Positions 4,612 to 5,683 of a stretch of 5,683 nucleotides of DNA are shown in pieces. Position numbers and translations under genes: made by a program. The notes under the pieces are model-generated. The model was not told the origin of the DNA. It saw only the letters and a program-made list of their open reading frames with translations, and searched no databases. This stretch comes from an uncultured Bacteroidales bacterium (GTDB taxonomy: Bacteria; Bacteroidota; Bacteroidia; Bacteroidales; WCHB1-69): assembly GCA_937949745.1 (NCBI GenBank), contig CALECM010000025.1:1-5683 (forward strand). Reading direction: 5' to 3'. Within the stretch, counting starts at the first letter, position 1; the number at the start of each line of letters is the position of its first letter.

Positions 4612-5683
4612 TCATCGGAACGGCACAGGAATCGTATTCCGTTCTTTTCCGGAAAATACAAAAAAGAGCGCCATAATCCCGCACATGACAAAGGCGAGAC
4701 CTATGGAAAATATCGTGTTATCATTAAAAAACCCTGCCAATAAGGTACAAAGGAACGCAATTAACAACTGGATGGAACCGAAAAGTGCGGAAGCCGCTCC
4801 GCTATTATCGGTAAAAGGTTTCATTGCCAGTTCCGTCGTAGCGGGAAATAAAATCCCGATCGGGAAAATAAAAAAGAATAACAGGATCAGGATCAGATAA
4901 ATCGAAGCATTAAAATACATGGCTGCCAATAAAATAACACTGACTGTGAACATGACGCCCAATGCATATTTTACCACTTTGGGAGTCGTGGTATAGCGTT
5001 GCAGTACGTTGACCAAATAAGAAGCCACCATGAGTCCTGCCGCATTAACGGCAAAAATGATACTGAACGCATTGCCGGAAAGTCCTCCGTATTCCATAAT
5101 GAGAAACGGCGCATTCCCAACATATACCATCAAAGCTCCATTAGCCACTCCCGCGATAAGCGCATACCATGTAAACTGTCTGACCTTCAAAATATTCAGG
5201 TAATTCCGAACCACATTGCCGACAGGTTTGCGGTTTTGTTTGGCCCGTGTTTCCGGAAGGAAAAAAAGCGACAACAGAAAAAGCATTACTCCCAATATAA
5301 GCATCGTGCCGAAAACGGCCCTCCAGCTCCATACCGACAAAATACCATTTCCTATCAATGGCCCCACGATAGGGGCCACACTCATGATAAGCGCCAGAAG
5401 TGTAAATATTTTAAGGGTTTTCGAAGAATCGAAATAATCGGTTACCACGGCCCTTGAGATCACAACGCCTCCGCATCCGCCTAAAGCCTGAATAAAACGG
5501 GCTACCCATAGTTGTTCTACAGAGGTTACATACATACAGGCTACCGAAGCCAGTATAAAAATAGAAAGGGAGATCAGGATCGGCCTTTTCCGTCCGAAAC
5601 GATCGGCCAATGGTCCCCAGAAAAGTTGTCCCACGGCAAAACCACCTAAAAAAGTCGTCAGGGAAAGTTGTACGGCCGCGATC
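4612..5683 (-). CDS. Bcr/CflA-type MFS drug exporter, N-terminus beyond the window
   Basis: This is an inner-membrane proton-coupled exporter of the DHA1 (Bcr/CflA, bicyclomycin/chloramphenicol resistance) type. About 356 residues are visible of the usual 390-410. The frame is open to the window edge (IAAVQLSLTTFLGGFAVGQ...), so the first helix is only partly present and the GTG at 5634-5632 is an internal valine, not the start. Motif A, GPLADRFGRKRP, lies at about 5616-5581 between helices 2 and 3. The antiporter motif C (APIVGPLIGNG) lies at about 5376-5344, followed by SWRAVF and by FLPET at the end of the N-terminal half. A long hydrophilic linker (about KQNRKPVGNVVRN) joins the two halves, and the remaining helices run to the stop TGA at 4614-4612. 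The substrate cannot be predicted. The gene converges on the lipocalin gene, and no strong terminator is visible after its stop codon. Confidence 0.92.
   Translation of the reverse strand, partial: IAAVQLSLTTFLGGFAVGQLFWGPLADRFGRKRPILISLSIFILASVACMYVTSVEQLWVARFIQALGGCGGVVISRAVVTDYFDSSKTLKIFTLLALIMSVAPIVGPLIGNGILSVWSWRAVFGTMLILGVMLFLLSLFFLPETRAKQNRKPVGNVVRNYLNILKVRQFTWYALIAGVANGALMVYVGNAPFLIMEYGGLSGNAFSIIFAVNAAGLMVASYLVNVLQRYTTTPKVVKYALGVMFTVSVILLAAMYFNASIYLILILLFFFIFPIGILFPATTELAMKPFTDNSGAASALFGSIQLLIAFLCTLLAGFFNDNTIFSIGLAFVMCGIMALFFVFSGKERNTIPVPFR

Noticed and set aside
4544..4900. 118-codon plus-strand open frame
   Set aside because: It overlaps the 3' part of the MFS gene in antisense and starts inside a REP-like repeat; its protein resembles no family.
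4999..5457. 152-codon plus-strand open frame
   Set aside because: It lies fully antisense to the MFS exporter, and its His/Arg/Lys-rich composition is typical of a shadow frame.
5632..5634. GTG as the start codon of the MFS exporter
   Set aside because: The frame stays open to the window edge and the upstream residues (VQLSLTTFLGGFAVGQ) match the first helix of the Bcr/CflA family, so this codon is an internal valine.

Overview
The window looks like a chromosomal segment of a member of the Bacteroidota, most likely order Bacteroidales. Three observations support this. Four exact matches to the Bacteroidota -7 promoter motif TAnnTTTG lie in intergenic DNA, each just upstream of a gene and in the right orientation (77-84 minus, 404-411 minus, 516-523 plus, 1931-1938 plus). 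The start codons that can be judged lack Shine-Dalgarno sequences and sit behind A-rich leaders. The protein types (full-length NfeD, Blc-type lipocalin with a membrane anchor, Eis-like GNAT) are familiar in that group. The genus cannot be fixed from the sequence alone.

Layout, left to right. At the left edge is the likely 5' end of a minus-strand gene (only about 11 codons visible). A minus-strand tRNA-Ser(CGA) follows at 313-399, with its own promoter and a strong intrinsic terminator at 253-279. On the plus strand come a 449-residue NfeD-family membrane protein with a ClpP/SppA-like protease domain (549-1898), a 408-residue Eis-like GNAT acetyltransferase (1953-3179) and a 184-residue Blc-like lipocalin (3334-3888), which ends at an intrinsic terminator (3909-3943). 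A gene-poor stretch of about 670 bases (3944-4611) holds a cluster of perfect inverted repeats and three short REP-like repeats. The right end is a minus-strand Bcr/CflA-type MFS drug exporter, cut by the window edge at its N-terminus.

The three plus-strand genes do not look like one tight operon. nfeD and the GNAT gene each have their own -7 box, and the gaps are 54 and 154 bases. Two of the products (NfeD, lipocalin) are envelope proteins with roles in membrane quality or lipid handling, and the MFS protein exports small molecules, so an envelope-stress or detoxification theme is possible, but gene order alone does not prove it. All of the complete protein genes belong to known families. 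I found no convincing undescribed multi-gene system. The least explained part is the structured intergenic block at 4034-4234.
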